Source: Flavobacterium sp. SUN046 (GTDB taxonomy: Bacteria; Bacteroidota; Bacteroidia; Flavobacteriales; Flavobacteriaceae). Taken from it: a DNA stretch of 64,000 bases. The position numbers and the translations under genes are program-made. Location of the stretch: positions 434,001 through 498,000 of the forward strand of contig NZ_JAPQNT010000001.1 of assembly GCF_028867965.1 (NCBI RefSeq), written 5' to 3'. Below the pieces are notes generated by a model. It had not been told where the DNA came from. It did not search any database and was given only the letters and a program-made list of their open reading frames with translations. Below are positions 47,212 to 56,875 of this stretch, piece by piece; position 1 is the first letter of the stretch, and the number at the start of each line of letters is the position of its first letter.

Positions 47212-47943
47212 TTATTTAATTGATTGCGTTACCGCTTTTTCAGTTTTTGTAATTAATTCTTCAAATGAAAAGTCTTTTATTGCAATAGGTTCGTGAATTA
47301 TAAATTCTAATTTGCTTCCCAAACCCATCGGAAAAGCACCAAATTTAACCATTTTCCATGAATTATTTATAGAAATTGGCACAACATAGGCTGAAGGTGC
47401 GTATTTACACAATATTTTCAAACCACTTTGTGCGAATTCTTTTGGTTTTCCGTCTTTGCTGCGAGTTCCTTCTGGAAAAATTACAGCCGAACGTTTGTGT
47501 TTTTCGATGTATTCTGATAAACTTTTAATTATCGGAATTGCTTGTTTTGGATCTTTTCTATCAATTAAAACAGAACCGCCATGTCTTAAATTGTAGGATA
47601 CACTTGGAATTCCTTTTCCGAGTTCTTTTTTACTCACAAATTTGGCGTGGTATTTTCTTAAAAACCAAATAATTCCTACAATATCATACAAACTTTGATG
47701 GTTGGCAACAAAAATAATAGGAACGTTTTCTGGAATTAAATCTCTGTTTTTAAAAGAATAAGTTGTTCCTAGAAGATTGGTACATCGCACTAGAAAAAAA
47801 TTCAAATAATCAACACTTTTTTTGTGAGCTTGATAGCCAAATACGTTGAAACAAACCCATTGAATTGGGTGAAAAATTACTAAAAATAGTCCAAAAGTCA
47901 AGTAATAAATAACCGAAATTGGATAGGAAATCAGCTTTTCCAT
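47212..47943 (-). CDS. plsC: 1-acyl-sn-glycerol-3-phosphate acyltransferase (PlsC family)
   Basis: 243 residues with an N-terminal TM region. Acyltransferase motifs NHQSLYD (H-x4-D) and FPEGTRSKDG. It adds the second acyl chain to make phosphatidic acid at the inner membrane. It lies directly before the desaturase gene in the direction of transcription. Confidence 0.92.
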   Translation of the reverse strand: MEKLISYPISVIYYLTFGLFLVIFHPIQWVCFNVFGYQAHKKSVDYLNFFLVRCTNLLGTTYSFKNRDLIPENVPIIFVANHQSLYDIVGIIWFLRKYHAKFVSKKELGKGIPSVSYNLRHGGSVLIDRKDPKQAIPIIKSLSEYIEKHKRSAVIFPEGTRSKDGKPKEFAQSGLKILCKYAPSAYVVPISINNSWKMVKFGAFPMGLGSKLEFIIHEPIAIKDFSFEELITKTEKAVTQSIK

Positions 47944-48082
47944 AACTGTAAAAAAATTATTGGCTAAAGTAATAAATATATTTTGGTTGGAATTGTTTAA
48001 AACTCATTTCTGTAAAATTCTTATATTTCAGAAACATTTAATCTATAGTAAGAAAATAAATTAAACTTTAATTTAAATCAGT

Positions 48083-48110
48083 ACGCAACCTTTTATAACT
48101 TTTTGCGTCT
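48083..48110 (+). promoter_or_regulatory. ECF-type promoter motif before the NHL gene
   Basis: ACGCAACC at 48083-48090 and GCGTCT at 48105-48110, with spacing as expected for minus-35 (CAACC) and minus-10 (CGTC) ECF promoters. The 28-base block matches 23 of 28 positions at 50572-50599. It lies 50 bases before the ATG. ACGCAA/TTGCGT are also inverted. Confidence 0.55.
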
Positions 48111-48160
48111 TAAATACATATTATAGCTATTTTTAACATTAAAATTCTAAATTGCCATTT

Positions 48161-49423
48161 ATGAAAAACAAAATACATTTTTTAATTTTCATTCTTTTTT
48201 CAATTTCGCTTTCTTCACAAACTGTGACCACTTTTGCTGGAAGTTGCAGTGAAGGCAATCATGGACTTATTAATGGAAATGGCGGTGCTGCAAGATTCTA
48301 TAATCCAAGAGCTATTGCCGTAGATTCATATGGCGCTTTTTATGTTGCAGATTCAAACAATAATTGCGTGAGAAAAATTTCAGCAAATGGAAATGTAACT
48401 ACAGTTGCTGGAAGTTCAAGTAATCATCCTTTTGGTGTTGCTGTGGATATTATTGGAAATGTTTATATTTCTGATACTTTCAACCATCGTATTCTAAAAA
48501 TCGATGTAGGTAGTTCTACATCTCATGTTTTGGCTGGCAGTGGTGTAACAGGTAATGCTGATGGAATGAGCATAAATGCAGAATTTAATACTCCAATGGG
48601 AATTACAGTTGATGCACTTGGAAATGTATATGTTGCTGATTCTTATAACAATAGAATCAGAAAAATTGATTCTTCCGGACTAGTAACTACTTTTGCTGGT
48701 AGTTCTCAAGGAAATTTAAATGCAATAGGAATTGCCGCAAAATTTAATGCTCCAACTGGCTTAGCAATAGATGAACTTGGGAATGTTTTTGTTGCAGATA
48801 GAAATAATAATCAAATTAAAAAGATTGAAATTAATGGTGTCGTTTCAACTTACTCAGGAAATGGCATTTACGGCGATGTTGATGGTACTGGTTCTTTAGC
48901 ACAATTTAGCGGTCCTATCGGCTTGGCTAGAGATTCTCATAACAATATTTATGTTGTTTCAAATAGTAGTAATTTAATTAGAAAAATCAGTGGTACTGGA
49001 GAAGTTTCAACCATTGCAGGCTTTTCTGGAGTATGGGGATCATGTATCAATGGAATAGGCACAAATGCTCAATTTCTTCAACCTAATGGTTTAATAGTTA
49101 ATGCTTCTGATGATGTTTTTGTTGCTGATACTGGTAATAATACCATTCGTAAAATTTCAATGCCTTTATCCAATAATAATTACGACTTAGAAAATCAAAT
49201 AAGTATATCTCCAAATCCTGTAAATTCATCGGTTGAAATTAAAATAAATCATACTACAGGAGCAACTATAACAATTTTTGATATAAATGGTAGATTGTTA
49301 CAAACAGAGATAATTACAGAAAAAAATTCTTTAATTAACATAGTCAGTTTATCAAAAGGTTTGTACTTATTAAACATAACAACTTCTAAATTTACCATTT
49401 CAAAAAAAATAGTAAAAGAATAA
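48161..49423 (+). CDS. NHL-repeat secreted protein with T9SS sorting domain
   Basis: 420 residues from the ATG at 48161; an ATG three codons upstream is less likely because the signal peptide begins MKNKIHFLIFILFSISLSS. About six NHL repeats follow, seen as GNVYVADSYNNRIRKID, GNVFVADRNNNQIKKIE and DDVFVADTGNNTIRKIS, forming a beta-propeller. The last ~75 residues are a type A T9SS tail (SISPNPVNSSVEIK ... KIVKE). A surface or secreted adhesion or scaffold protein. Its promoter motif links it to the ECF operon downstream. Confidence 0.9.
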   Translation: MKNKIHFLIFILFSISLSSQTVTTFAGSCSEGNHGLINGNGGAARFYNPRAIAVDSYGAFYVADSNNNCVRKISANGNVTTVAGSSSNHPFGVAVDIIGNVYISDTFNHRILKIDVGSSTSHVLAGSGVTGNADGMSINAEFNTPMGITVDALGNVYVADSYNNRIRKIDSSGLVTTFAGSSQGNLNAIGIAAKFNAPTGLAIDELGNVFVADRNNNQIKKIEINGVVSTYSGNGIYGDVDGTGSLAQFSGPIGLARDSHNNIYVVSNSSNLIRKISGTGEVSTIAGFSGVWGSCINGIGTNAQFLQPNGLIVNASDDVFVADTGNNTIRKISMPLSNNNYDLENQISISPNPVNSSVEIKINHTTGATITIFDINGRLLQTEIITEKNSLINIVSLSKGLYLLNITTSKFTISKKIVKE

Positions 49424-49524
49424 AACCTCAGGTCATCAAATTTGTTTAAAACTCATTTTAATAAAGTTCTTTTACATCAAAATTTTATTTATTTTTACAA
49501 CTTAAAAGCCAAAAAAATAGAAAA

Positions 49525-50529
49525 ATGAGTTCAGAAAAAGATGCAAAATTAAAAGCGTTACAACTTACGCTTGACAAATTAGACAAAACCTACGGAAAAG
49601 GAACCGTAATGAAGATGGGCGATAAAGCCATTGAAGAAGTAGAAACCATTTCATCAGGCTCATTGGGAGTTGACTTAGCGTTAGGAGTTGGCGGATATCC
49701 AAAAGGAAGAATTATAGAAATATATGGTCCAGAATCTTCTGGAAAAACAACTTTAACACTTCATGCCATTGCCGAAGCTCAAAAAGCCGGTGGAATTGCA
49801 GCATTTATTGATGCTGAACACGCATTTGACAGAAATTATGCTGAAAAATTAGGTGTTGATATTGAAAACCTAATTATCTCGCAACCTGATAATGGAGAAC
49901 AAGCTTTAGAAATTGCTGAAAACCTTATTCGATCAGGAGCAATTGATATAGTTGTAATTGACTCGGTTGCTGCATTAACTCCGAAAAGTGAAATTGAAGG
50001 CGAAATGGGTGATTCTAAAATGGGATTACACGCAAGATTGATGTCACAAGCATTAAGAAAATTAACTGGAACAATTAGCAAAACACATTGTACGGTTTTC
50101 TTTATCAATCAGTTGAGAGAAAAAATTGGTGTAATGTTCGGAAATCCTGAAACTACAACCGGAGGAAATGCTCTAAAATTCTACGCTTCTATTCGTTTAG
50201 ATATTCGTCGTTCATCTCAAATAAAAGATGGTGAAAACGTTATTGGAAATAGAACCAAAGTAAAAGTGGTTAAAAACAAAGTTGCCCCACCATTTAAAGT
50301 TGCAGAATTCGACATTATGTATGGTGAAGGCGTTTCGAAAACAGGAGAAATTCTAGATCTAGCTGTTGAATTTGAAATCGTAAAAAAAGCAGGTTCTTGG
50401 TTTAGTTATGGCGAAACAAAACTTGGTCAAGGTCGCGATGCTGTGAAAGCGTTAATCAAAGACAATCCCGAATTGGCTGATGAATTAGAGTTGAAAATTA
50501 AAGCTCAAATAAAAGAAAATAATGCTTAA
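49525..50529 (+). CDS. recA: Recombinase A
   Basis: 334 residues. P-loop [12 protein letters not shown]-like start region [16 protein letters not shown], and [30 protein letters not shown] (given by cores). It drives homologous strand exchange and the SOS response. No LexA box was identified upstream. It ends at a clear terminator. Confidence 0.98.
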   Translation: MSSEKDAKLKALQLTLDKLDKTYGKGTVMKMGDKAIEEVETISSGSLGVDLALGVGGYPKGRIIEIYGPESSGKTTLTLHAIAEAQKAGGIAAFIDAEHAFDRNYAEKLGVDIENLIISQPDNGEQALEIAENLIRSGAIDIVVIDSVAALTPKSEIEGEMGDSKMGLHARLMSQALRKLTGTISKTHCTVFFINQLREKIGVMFGNPETTTGGNALKFYASIRLDIRRSSQIKDGENVIGNRTKVKVVKNKVAPPFKVAEFDIMYGEGVSKTGEILDLAVEFEIVKKAGSWFSYGETKLGQGRDAVKALIKDNPELADELELKIKAQIKENNA

Positions 50530-50535
50530 AAATAC

Positions 50536-50563
50536 ATCCCGTTAAAAAACGGGATTTTTTTTT
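50536..50563 (+). terminator. Intrinsic terminator of recA
   Basis: ATCCCGTT (50536-50543) pairs with AACGGGAT (50548-50555), loop AAAA, then nine T in a run. Confidence 0.9.
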
Positions 50564-50571
50564 GTAAATTG

Positions 50572-50599
50572 ACGCAACCTTTTGCATCTTTTTGCATCT
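50572..50599 (+). promoter_or_regulatory. ECF-type promoter motif before the sigma-factor operon
   Basis: ACGCAACCTTTT followed 5 bases later by TTTTTGCATCT. Same spacing and 23 of 28 identical bases as 48083-48110. The ATG is 24 bases downstream. This suggests the operon is autoregulated by its own sigma factor. Confidence 0.55.
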
Positions 50600-50622
50600 A
50601 ACAATAAAAACATATAATTACA

Positions 50623-51030
50623 ATGAAAAAAATATTTTTAATCTTAGCACTAAGTTACTTAACTTTTTCTTGCACTGCAGATTATCAAGGGCCTGAACAA
50701 TCGTTTGAAACACTGCCTGTAAGCGTGGTAGATATGCCAACACAATATGCCAAAGACAGTATTACAGAAATTCCTGTAAGTTATATTCGTCCAACAGTGT
50801 GTCATACATTTTATGATTTTTATTATTTAAGAGAAGGTTTAAATAGAACCGTAGCAATTATTAGCTTAAAGCAAAATAATGAATCATGTCCAGCTAGTCA
50901 AACGAATTATACAGTTCCATTAAAATTCAAACCATCAGCGTTGGGAACTTATCATTTTAAATTTTACACAGGTACTAATGCTGCTGGAGTTGATCAATAT
51001 TCAGAATATGATGCGATAGTAAATCACTAA
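50623..51030 (+). CDS. Small lipoprotein of the ECF operon
   Basis: 135 residues with a lipoprotein signal (MKKIFLILALSYLTFSCTAD, lipobox TFSC). The mature part is beta-rich with four-strand character and two cysteines, and shows no known family. It starts 24 bases after the ECF motif and is 10 bases before the sigma factor, so it is part of the operon and may be a target or a sensor. Confidence 0.75.
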   Translation: MKKIFLILALSYLTFSCTADYQGPEQSFETLPVSVVDMPTQYAKDSITEIPVSYIRPTVCHTFYDFYYLREGLNRTVAIISLKQNNESCPASQTNYTVPLKFKPSALGTYHFKFYTGTNAAGVDQYSEYDAIVNH

Positions 51031-51040
51031 ATGAACCAAT

Positions 51041-51583
51041 TTGAGCTTAGAACAACTCATAAATGATTGCAAAAAAAATGATATTAAAGCCCAAGAACAA
51101 TTATACAAGCAATTTGCTCCAAAGATGTTTTCGGTATGCTTAAAATATTCACGTAATTATGCCGAAGCACAAGATCATTTACAAGATGCGTTCTTATTAA
51201 TTTTTGAAAAAATAAACCAGTTTGAGTTCAAAGGCGCCTTTGAGGGTTGGATTAAAAGACTTGTTGTAAATCATGTATTGCAACATTATCGTAACAAAAC
51301 TTTTTTAAGTTCAATTGATGACGATATTGTTGATGAAGTTGAAATAGAAATTGACGATACAATTTCAATGGAATACTTGATGAAAATTATTCAAGAATTG
51401 CCAGATAGATATAGATTGGTTTTCAACTTGAATGTATTTGAAAATTATTCTCATCAAGAAATTGCTGATGCTCTTGGAATTAGTGTTGGAACATCAAAAT
51501 CTAATTTAGCTCGAGCTAAAATGATATTAAAAGATAAAATAGAAAACAATACTGGCAGTGCAAAAATGCCTTTTATAAAATGA
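51041..51583 (+). CDS. ECF-family RNA polymerase sigma factor
   Basis: 180 residues. Region 2 is seen in QDHLQDAFLLIFEKINQFEFKGAFEGW (core EGW/K) and region 4 in LPDRYRLVFNLNVFENYSHQEIADALGIS. The start is a TTG (MSLEQLINDCKKN), because an ATG ten bases upstream is in another frame and stops quickly, and the frame has a stop just before. Homologues begin M-x-LEQLI. Its end overlaps the anti-sigma gene by 4 bases. Confidence 0.93.
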   Translation: MSLEQLINDCKKNDIKAQEQLYKQFAPKMFSVCLKYSRNYAEAQDHLQDAFLLIFEKINQFEFKGAFEGWIKRLVVNHVLQHYRNKTFLSSIDDDIVDEVEIEIDDTISMEYLMKIIQELPDRYRLVFNLNVFENYSHQEIADALGISVGTSKSNLARAKMILKDKIENNTGSAKMPFIK

Positions 51584-53232
51584 GTGAAAGAAAAAACATA
51601 AACAACTTCTTTCAAGATAAATTTGAAAACTTTGAAGTTACTCCTGAACCTATAGTTTGGGATAACATTGAGGCCAAATTGAAAGAAAAGAAGAAAAGAA
51701 GAATTATTCCGTTTTGGTGGAATTTCGCTGGTATTGCTGCTGCACTACTAATTGGTGTTTTTGTTTATAATTTTGGATTTAAAAACTCAAATATTAGTGT
51801 TGACACAAACAAATCAATTGGTACTACAGAAGTTGAAAGTGCTAAAAAAGCAAACGGAATTTCTAATAAAAACACCATTAATGCTGTTAAATCAAACGCA
51901 ATAAAAGGTGCAGGTCATGAAACAGTAGTTTTAAATGATACAAACACAAAAACTAAATCTAACATTAAAAGCAGTAATAATACTAATTCTAATGATAACG
52001 AAGTAGCAAATTTGGAGGTTGTTAAAAACAAACATCCTAAAATTAAAAATCAGATTTCTATCAATAAAAATGATAATGTACTATCAAATCACTCTCAAGA
52101 AAAAGTAGTAACTGCATCGTTAAATAAAAATTCAGTAAATAAAAGTTCTAACGTAACAACTATTTCTTCTGAGAAAAAATTAGCATTTGTAAAGAGACAA
52201 ACATCGAAATCTGAAAAAAGAAAAAACCAAATTACAGCAACTACTGATAATGCTTTAACATTAGAAACTGTAATCAAAAATAAAAAAGAAACACTTGAAG
52301 AGAAAAAAGAAACTTTTGAAAATAAAAACAAAAGTTTCTCTAACGATAATAAAAATACTACTGTTGTAACCAACTTTGATGAACAAAAATCAGCTTTGAA
52401 TCCAATTTTAGAAAAGGATATTACAACTAGTAAAAAAATTGACTCAACAAAAATTGCTATCGTTGAGCCAAATGCGCTGGAAGAATTGCAAAATGAAAAA
52501 GAAAAGAAAATGATTACTGAACCAAAATTAAATAGGTGGCAAGTTTCATCAAACGTTGCGCCTATTTATTTTAGTTCACTTTCAAGCGGATCGCCTTTAG
52601 ACAACCGATTAAAAGACAACGAAAAAAGTTATTCGGCTAATAATCAAAGTTACGGAATTGGAGCAAGTTACGCTTTAAACAAAAAATTGAAAATTAGAAC
52701 TGGTGTTAATGTATTGAATGTTGATTATAATACTAACGGAATTACATATTATCAAACGGAATCTTTTAGTAGTAAATTAGCAAATCTTAATCTTAATATC
52801 GCAGGTTCGTCTATTGTTATTGAAAATTTAAGCAATGTTAATGTGCCGTTCAACAAAATAACACAAAAAGCTGAAGGAAGCTTAAACCAAAAATTGGGTT
52901 ATATAGAAATGCCTTTAGAGATTACTTACAAGGTTTTAGATAAAAAATTTGGAATAGATTTCATTGGAGGAATGAGTACAATGATTTTAAATAAAAACGA
53001 AATTTATTTGCAATCATCGAGTTTGAATCTAAAAATTGGAGAAGCCAATAATCTTAACGATATTCACTTTAGTGGTAATCTTGGTTTAGGTTTTAAATAT
53101 GATATTTTAAAACATTTTGAAGCTCGTTTAGAACCGGTTTTCAAATATCAAATTAATACATTTAGTACTGATTCTGGAAATTTCAAGCCGTACATGTTCG
53201 GTGTTTATTCTGGAGTTAATTTTACTTTTTAA
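51580..53232 (+). CDS. Dual-membrane-spanning anti-sigma factor-like protein (Dma type)
   Basis: 550 residues. N-terminal cytoplasmic segment (1-42) with EVTPEPIVWDNIEAKLKEKKK, one inner-membrane TM (~43-66: FWWNFAGIAAALLIGVFVYNF), a ~250-residue Asn/Lys/Ser-rich low-complexity linker (~70-315), then a C-terminal beta-rich domain (~318-550) ending YSGVNFTF, as in outer-membrane barrels. This architecture is that of Dma anti-sigma factors described in Bacteroides, which cross both membranes. Translationally coupled to the sigma factor. Confidence 0.8.
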   Translation: MSERKNINNFFQDKFENFEVTPEPIVWDNIEAKLKEKKKRRIIPFWWNFAGIAAALLIGVFVYNFGFKNSNISVDTNKSIGTTEVESAKKANGISNKNTINAVKSNAIKGAGHETVVLNDTNTKTKSNIKSSNNTNSNDNEVANLEVVKNKHPKIKNQISINKNDNVLSNHSQEKVVTASLNKNSVNKSSNVTTISSEKKLAFVKRQTSKSEKRKNQITATTDNALTLETVIKNKKETLEEKKETFENKNKSFSNDNKNTTVVTNFDEQKSALNPILEKDITTSKKIDSTKIAIVEPNALEELQNEKEKKMITEPKLNRWQVSSNVAPIYFSSLSSGSPLDNRLKDNEKSYSANNQSYGIGASYALNKKLKIRTGVNVLNVDYNTNGITYYQTESFSSKLANLNLNIAGSSIVIENLSNVNVPFNKITQKAEGSLNQKLGYIEMPLEITYKVLDKKFGIDFIGGMSTMILNKNEIYLQSSSLNLKIGEANNLNDIHFSGNLGLGFKYDILKHFEARLEPVFKYQINTFSTDSGNFKPYMFGVYSGVNFTF

Positions 53233-53290
53233 GTTGGTTAGGTTAGTTTAAAAATAGTTAAGTGGTGTTATTGCTTTAGAGTAATAACGG

Positions 53291-53320
53291 AAAAGAGCGC
53301 CTAGTTAAGCGCTCTTTTTT
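53291..53320. terminator. Bidirectional terminator
   Basis: AAAAGAGCGC (53291-53300) and GCGCTCTTTT (53309-53318) with an 8-base loop; ends the anti-sigma gene and the convergent acyltransferase. Confidence 0.88.
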
Positions 53321-54056
53321 ATGGATTGAATTTTTGCAATTGCGTTAAAATAATATTCCTTGTTTGTTCTTTTATTAATTTTCTATCGTCTAATGTTTTT
53401 CCTTTAGTTTCTATGAACGAATGTACTTTAGCTCTCAATAAACCTGGACTTCCGCTTAAAAAAGTATACGATAACCTTTTTTTATTATCGGCAAAAGTCA
53501 TTGGTACAATCGGAATTTGATGTTCAATTGCTAATCTAAAAGCACCATCTTTAAATTCGTCTAAAACTATAGATTCATCGGGAACGCCACCTTCGGGAAA
53601 TATACAAATACTTAAACCTTGAGCCAATCTTTTTTGAGCTCTATCAAATACTTCACCACGACTTTTAGGACTATTTCTGTCCACTAAAATACAAGTGCGT
53701 TTGTAAAAAAATCCGAACAGCGGAATTTTAACTAATTCTTTTTTCCCGACAAAAACAAACGGATTTCTAGCTATAGCCAACATCAACATAATATCTACCA
53801 TTGAAGTGTGATTAGCAACAAGCATATAACTTTTTTTAGCTGCCATTTCTTGCTCACGTTCTACTCGGTAATAAAAACCCATTCCGAATAAAATACCACG
53901 AGCCCAAATTCGAGCCATAACAAAAAAATACGGATACCATTCTTCTCTAAGAATTGAAATTACCAAAAACGGAAACATAATTACAATAAGTGCTCCCATT
54001 ACAATATAAAACCAAATGCGCCAAAGTGTCCAAAAAATAACTTTTAGTAATCTCAT
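53319..54056 (-). CDS. 1-acyl-sn-glycerol-3-phosphate acyltransferase (second PlsC)
   Basis: 245 residues from the ATG at 54056 (MRLLKVIFWTLWRIWFY); a longer start at 54092 is less likely. Motifs NHTSMVDIML (H-x4-D) and FPEGGVPDE. Two PlsC-type enzymes in one window suggest distinct acyl-chain or substrate preference. Shares the divergent region with trpS. Confidence 0.9.
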   Translation of the reverse strand: MRLLKVIFWTLWRIWFYIVMGALIVIMFPFLVISILREEWYPYFFVMARIWARGILFGMGFYYRVEREQEMAAKKSYMLVANHTSMVDIMLMLAIARNPFVFVGKKELVKIPLFGFFYKRTCILVDRNSPKSRGEVFDRAQKRLAQGLSICIFPEGGVPDESIVLDEFKDGAFRLAIEHQIPIVPMTFADNKKRLSYTFLSGSPGLLRAKVHSFIETKGKTLDDRKLIKEQTRNIILTQLQKFNP

Positions 54057-54101
54057 AGTGTCAAAAATAAGGAATAGTAGGTAATTTTTCACACAAAGGT
54101 T

Positions 54102-54109
54102 TAACTTTG
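54102..54109 (+). promoter_or_regulatory. Candidate minus-7 box of trpS
   Basis: TAACTTTG matches TAnnTTTG, 62 bases before the trpS ATG. Confidence 0.5.
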
Positions 54110-54171
54110 CAGTAAAATAATTTAATATTGGTATTCTTATTCGAATTCATACCAAGTAAATTTAGCATACT

Positions 54172-55143
54172 ATGTCAAAAATACTCACAGGCGTTCAAAG
54201 CACAGGAACACCACATTTAGGAAACTTATTGGGTGCCATTATTCCTGCAATTGATTTGTCAAATAATCCTGAAAACCAATCGTTTCTTTTCATTGCCGAT
54301 TTGCATTCGATTACTCAAATAAAAGACGGTGAAACACTGCGAGCAAACACTTACAGTACTGCTGCTGCTTGGCTAGCTTGTGGTTTAGATGTTAATAAAG
54401 TAACATTTTACCGCCAAAGCGATGTGCCTCAAACTGCTGAATTATCATGGTATTTGAGCTGTTTTTTTCCGTTTCAACGGCTAACATTAGCGCATTCATT
54501 TAAAGATAAATCGGATCGATTAGAAGATGTAAATGCTGGATTATTTAGTTATCCAATGTTGATGGCTGCTGATATTTTATTGTATGATGCCAATTTTGTT
54601 CCGGTTGGAAAAGACCAAATGCAACATATAGAAATTACACGTGATGTTGCTTCACGTTTTAACCATCAAATGGGTGAAACATTTGTAATTCCGGAAGGAA
54701 AAGTACAAGAAGAAACCATGTATGTTCCTGGAACCGATGGCGGTAAAATGAGTAAATCTAGAGGAAATATCATTAATATTTTTCTTGATGACAAAGCATT
54801 ACGCAAACAAATAATGTCAATTGAAAGCGACAGCACACCGCTTGAAGAACCTAAAAACCCAGATACTTGCAATATCTTTGCTATTTATAAATTAATTGCC
54901 AATGAAGAGCAAATTGCTTTAATGCGACAAAATTATCTTGGAGGAAATTATGGTTACGGTCACGCTAAACAAGCATTGTTTGAACTAATTTGTGAGAAAT
55001 TTAAAACCGAAAGAGAAAAATACAATTACTACATCAATAATCTTTCAGAAGTTGATAAACTGTTACAGCAAGGTGCCGCCAAAGCGCATTTAGTTGCTAA
55101 TGAAGTATTGGGAAGAGTTAGAGTTAAGTTGGGATTTGAGTAA
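54172..55143 (+). CDS. trpS: Tryptophanyl-tRNA synthetase
   Basis: 323 residues. HIGH-type motif TGTPHLGNLLG, family segment YPMLMAADILLYDANFVPVGKDQMQHIE (cores), and KMSKSRGN. Charges tRNA-Trp. Nothing indicates translational attenuation upstream. Confidence 0.97.
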   Translation: MSKILTGVQSTGTPHLGNLLGAIIPAIDLSNNPENQSFLFIADLHSITQIKDGETLRANTYSTAAAWLACGLDVNKVTFYRQSDVPQTAELSWYLSCFFPFQRLTLAHSFKDKSDRLEDVNAGLFSYPMLMAADILLYDANFVPVGKDQMQHIEITRDVASRFNHQMGETFVIPEGKVQEETMYVPGTDGGKMSKSRGNIINIFLDDKALRKQIMSIESDSTPLEEPKNPDTCNIFAIYKLIANEEQIALMRQNYLGGNYGYGHAKQALFELICEKFKTEREKYNYYINNLSEVDKLLQQGAAKAHLVANEVLGRVRVKLGFE

Positions 55144-55260
55144 CCTGTCTTTCTTTTTATCGTTGTTTTTTATCCTTTAGAATTAATTTTTTTGTAAAAA
55201 ATCTATAATTTGTGCAGCTTGGTCAGCGGCAATATTAGTTTTTCTTGGTTCCAAAAAACA

Positions 55261-56754
55261 CTAAAACTTTTTCTTTGAATCAACTATTTGCATTACTTGA
55301 TCACACGTTATATTAATTTCGCTATTTTTCTCTGTAATTGAAACATTTCCGTCAAAAAACTTGTAATCTACAGCTAATATTGCTTTACAATTAGGCGCTA
55401 ATTCTGTAAATCGTGGCTCCATCATTGAATTTCTTTTAACGAATACATGGTTGCTATTTGTAACAAAAGAAGCTAATTTATTTCCGACATAAAAATTGAA
55501 AACTCTCTTTAATTGGTCAGAAACATCTCTTAATTTATAACTTGATCCAGCTCGAATAAAATAAGTACGCCCAGGCATCTTTATAGAATCATAAGCCAAT
55601 GGGTTTTCCAATAAAACAACATCATATTTTGTTTTATTAATGAACGTTATTGGTTTTTCAAGACCTCCAACTTCTGGAGGATTTTTATAAACATTTTCAT
55701 AAGGTGTTTCTCCAGTTTTTAAGGTATCCTTAAATTTTAAATATTGAATTTCATTTTTATTATAATCCGTTAAAAAAACTTGAAAACTGTCAATTTTATG
55801 AGCCATTTCAGTGTAATACGGATCTATTGTTACCTTATCTTCAACTACAATTTCAGATGGGTAGCTTGATCCACTTCCCGAACCGCTTCCTGAATTATAA
55901 TCGTATGAATTACTTGAATTAGAATCACATCTACTTGCAAAAAGTAAAACACGGACTAAAATAAAGAGCACAATTCCCATTGATTTCCATGAATATTTAG
56001 AACCGCCTGAAGAACCTGAACTTGATTGATTAGAATAAACTACATCTCTATTTTTCTTTAATGTTTCGGCAAAATCTTCATCAAATGCTTTGTAAAAATA
56101 CATCGAAACCATTGATGTTCCAGCAAATTCAGATTTCTTATTGATGTTGTACATGTCAACAATTCTATTCAATAATAATTTTAGTTTTTCATCCATTTCA
56201 ATGCTATTAAAATGTGATAAAAACTGATAAAAACTGCTTTGTTTTATGTACAATATTTTAGACAAATCTGCCGATACAACTGATAAAGAATGCAATGCAA
56301 AATCAATTTTACTAAACGCCTTTTTGTTCAATTTGAATAAAACATCTTCTGGAAAATAAACTTTATTGTCTAAAAAAAGATGCATGTCTTCAAACTTATT
56401 TTGCGCCATTTTTTGATCAAAAAATAAGTCAATATCTTCCATTAAAAAAAGGCTTATAAAATGCTTTACATTCTCAGTACTAACCTCAATATTTTGTCGT
56501 TGAAATTTATCTCTGGGCAATTCAGCTTTTGAGAAAAAATTATACAATATTCTATTGTTTGAAATGAAATGAAATTCGTTGGGATAATTTTTTAAGGCCT
56601 CAATTAAATTGGCAGCAACATTTACATCAATTTCAGGATTGATTTTCTTTTCAACATTTACTTGTTTTTCAATACGAATAATTTCATCAGTTGTAAATTG
56701 AAGTGTTTTGTCTTTATCGATTTGTAAAATCTCAAATAGTTGAATGATATTCAT
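55261..56754 (-). CDS. Membrane-anchored protein A of the Hsp70 locus
   Basis: 497 residues, no recognised family. Residues 1 to ~240 are a cytoplasmic alpha-rich domain that aligns, nearly gap-free, with the protein encoded at 59665-60507: MNIIxLFE at 1, then NPEIDVNVAANLI and FISNNRILYNFF at 63-74. A Ser/Gly linker leads to one TM helix (~259-275, MGIVLFILVRVLLFASRC) with an internal Arg268 and a terminal Cys276. Residues 277-497 are a Ser/Gly linker and a periplasmic domain. No J-domain HPD motif is present. It is divergent from the GrpE-like gene. Confidence 0.75.
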   Translation of the reverse strand: MNIIQLFEILQIDKDKTLQFTTDEIIRIEKQVNVEKKINPEIDVNVAANLIEALKNYPNEFHFISNNRILYNFFSKAELPRDKFQRQNIEVSTENVKHFISLFLMEDIDLFFDQKMAQNKFEDMHLFLDNKVYFPEDVLFKLNKKAFSKIDFALHSLSVVSADLSKILYIKQSSFYQFLSHFNSIEMDEKLKLLLNRIVDMYNINKKSEFAGTSMVSMYFYKAFDEDFAETLKKNRDVVYSNQSSSGSSGGSKYSWKSMGIVLFILVRVLLFASRCDSNSSNSYDYNSGSGSGSGSSYPSEIVVEDKVTIDPYYTEMAHKIDSFQVFLTDYNKNEIQYLKFKDTLKTGETPYENVYKNPPEVGGLEKPITFINKTKYDVVLLENPLAYDSIKMPGRTYFIRAGSSYKLRDVSDQLKRVFNFYVGNKLASFVTNSNHVFVKRNSMMEPRFTELAPNCKAILAVDYKFFDGNVSITEKNSEINITCDQVMQIVDSKKKF

Positions 56755-56773
56755 ATTGTTATAGCAATTGTTG

Positions 56774-56791
56774 AAAACAAAAATAGAATTT
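56774..56791 (-). promoter_or_regulatory. Shared promoter motif, copy at protein A
   Basis: In + orientation AAAACAAAAATAGAATTT. On the minus strand it contains the minus-7 box TATTTTTG (56778-56785), 20 bases before the protein A ATG. The same 18 bases occur at 60526-60543 before protein B. Confidence 0.65.
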
Positions 56792-56875
56792 AAAATGTTT
56801 TATCCTAAATCATTTCCAATAAAAAATAAAATAATTGTAAATTGCTTCCCTATTCAACCGCCATAATTTTAAACC

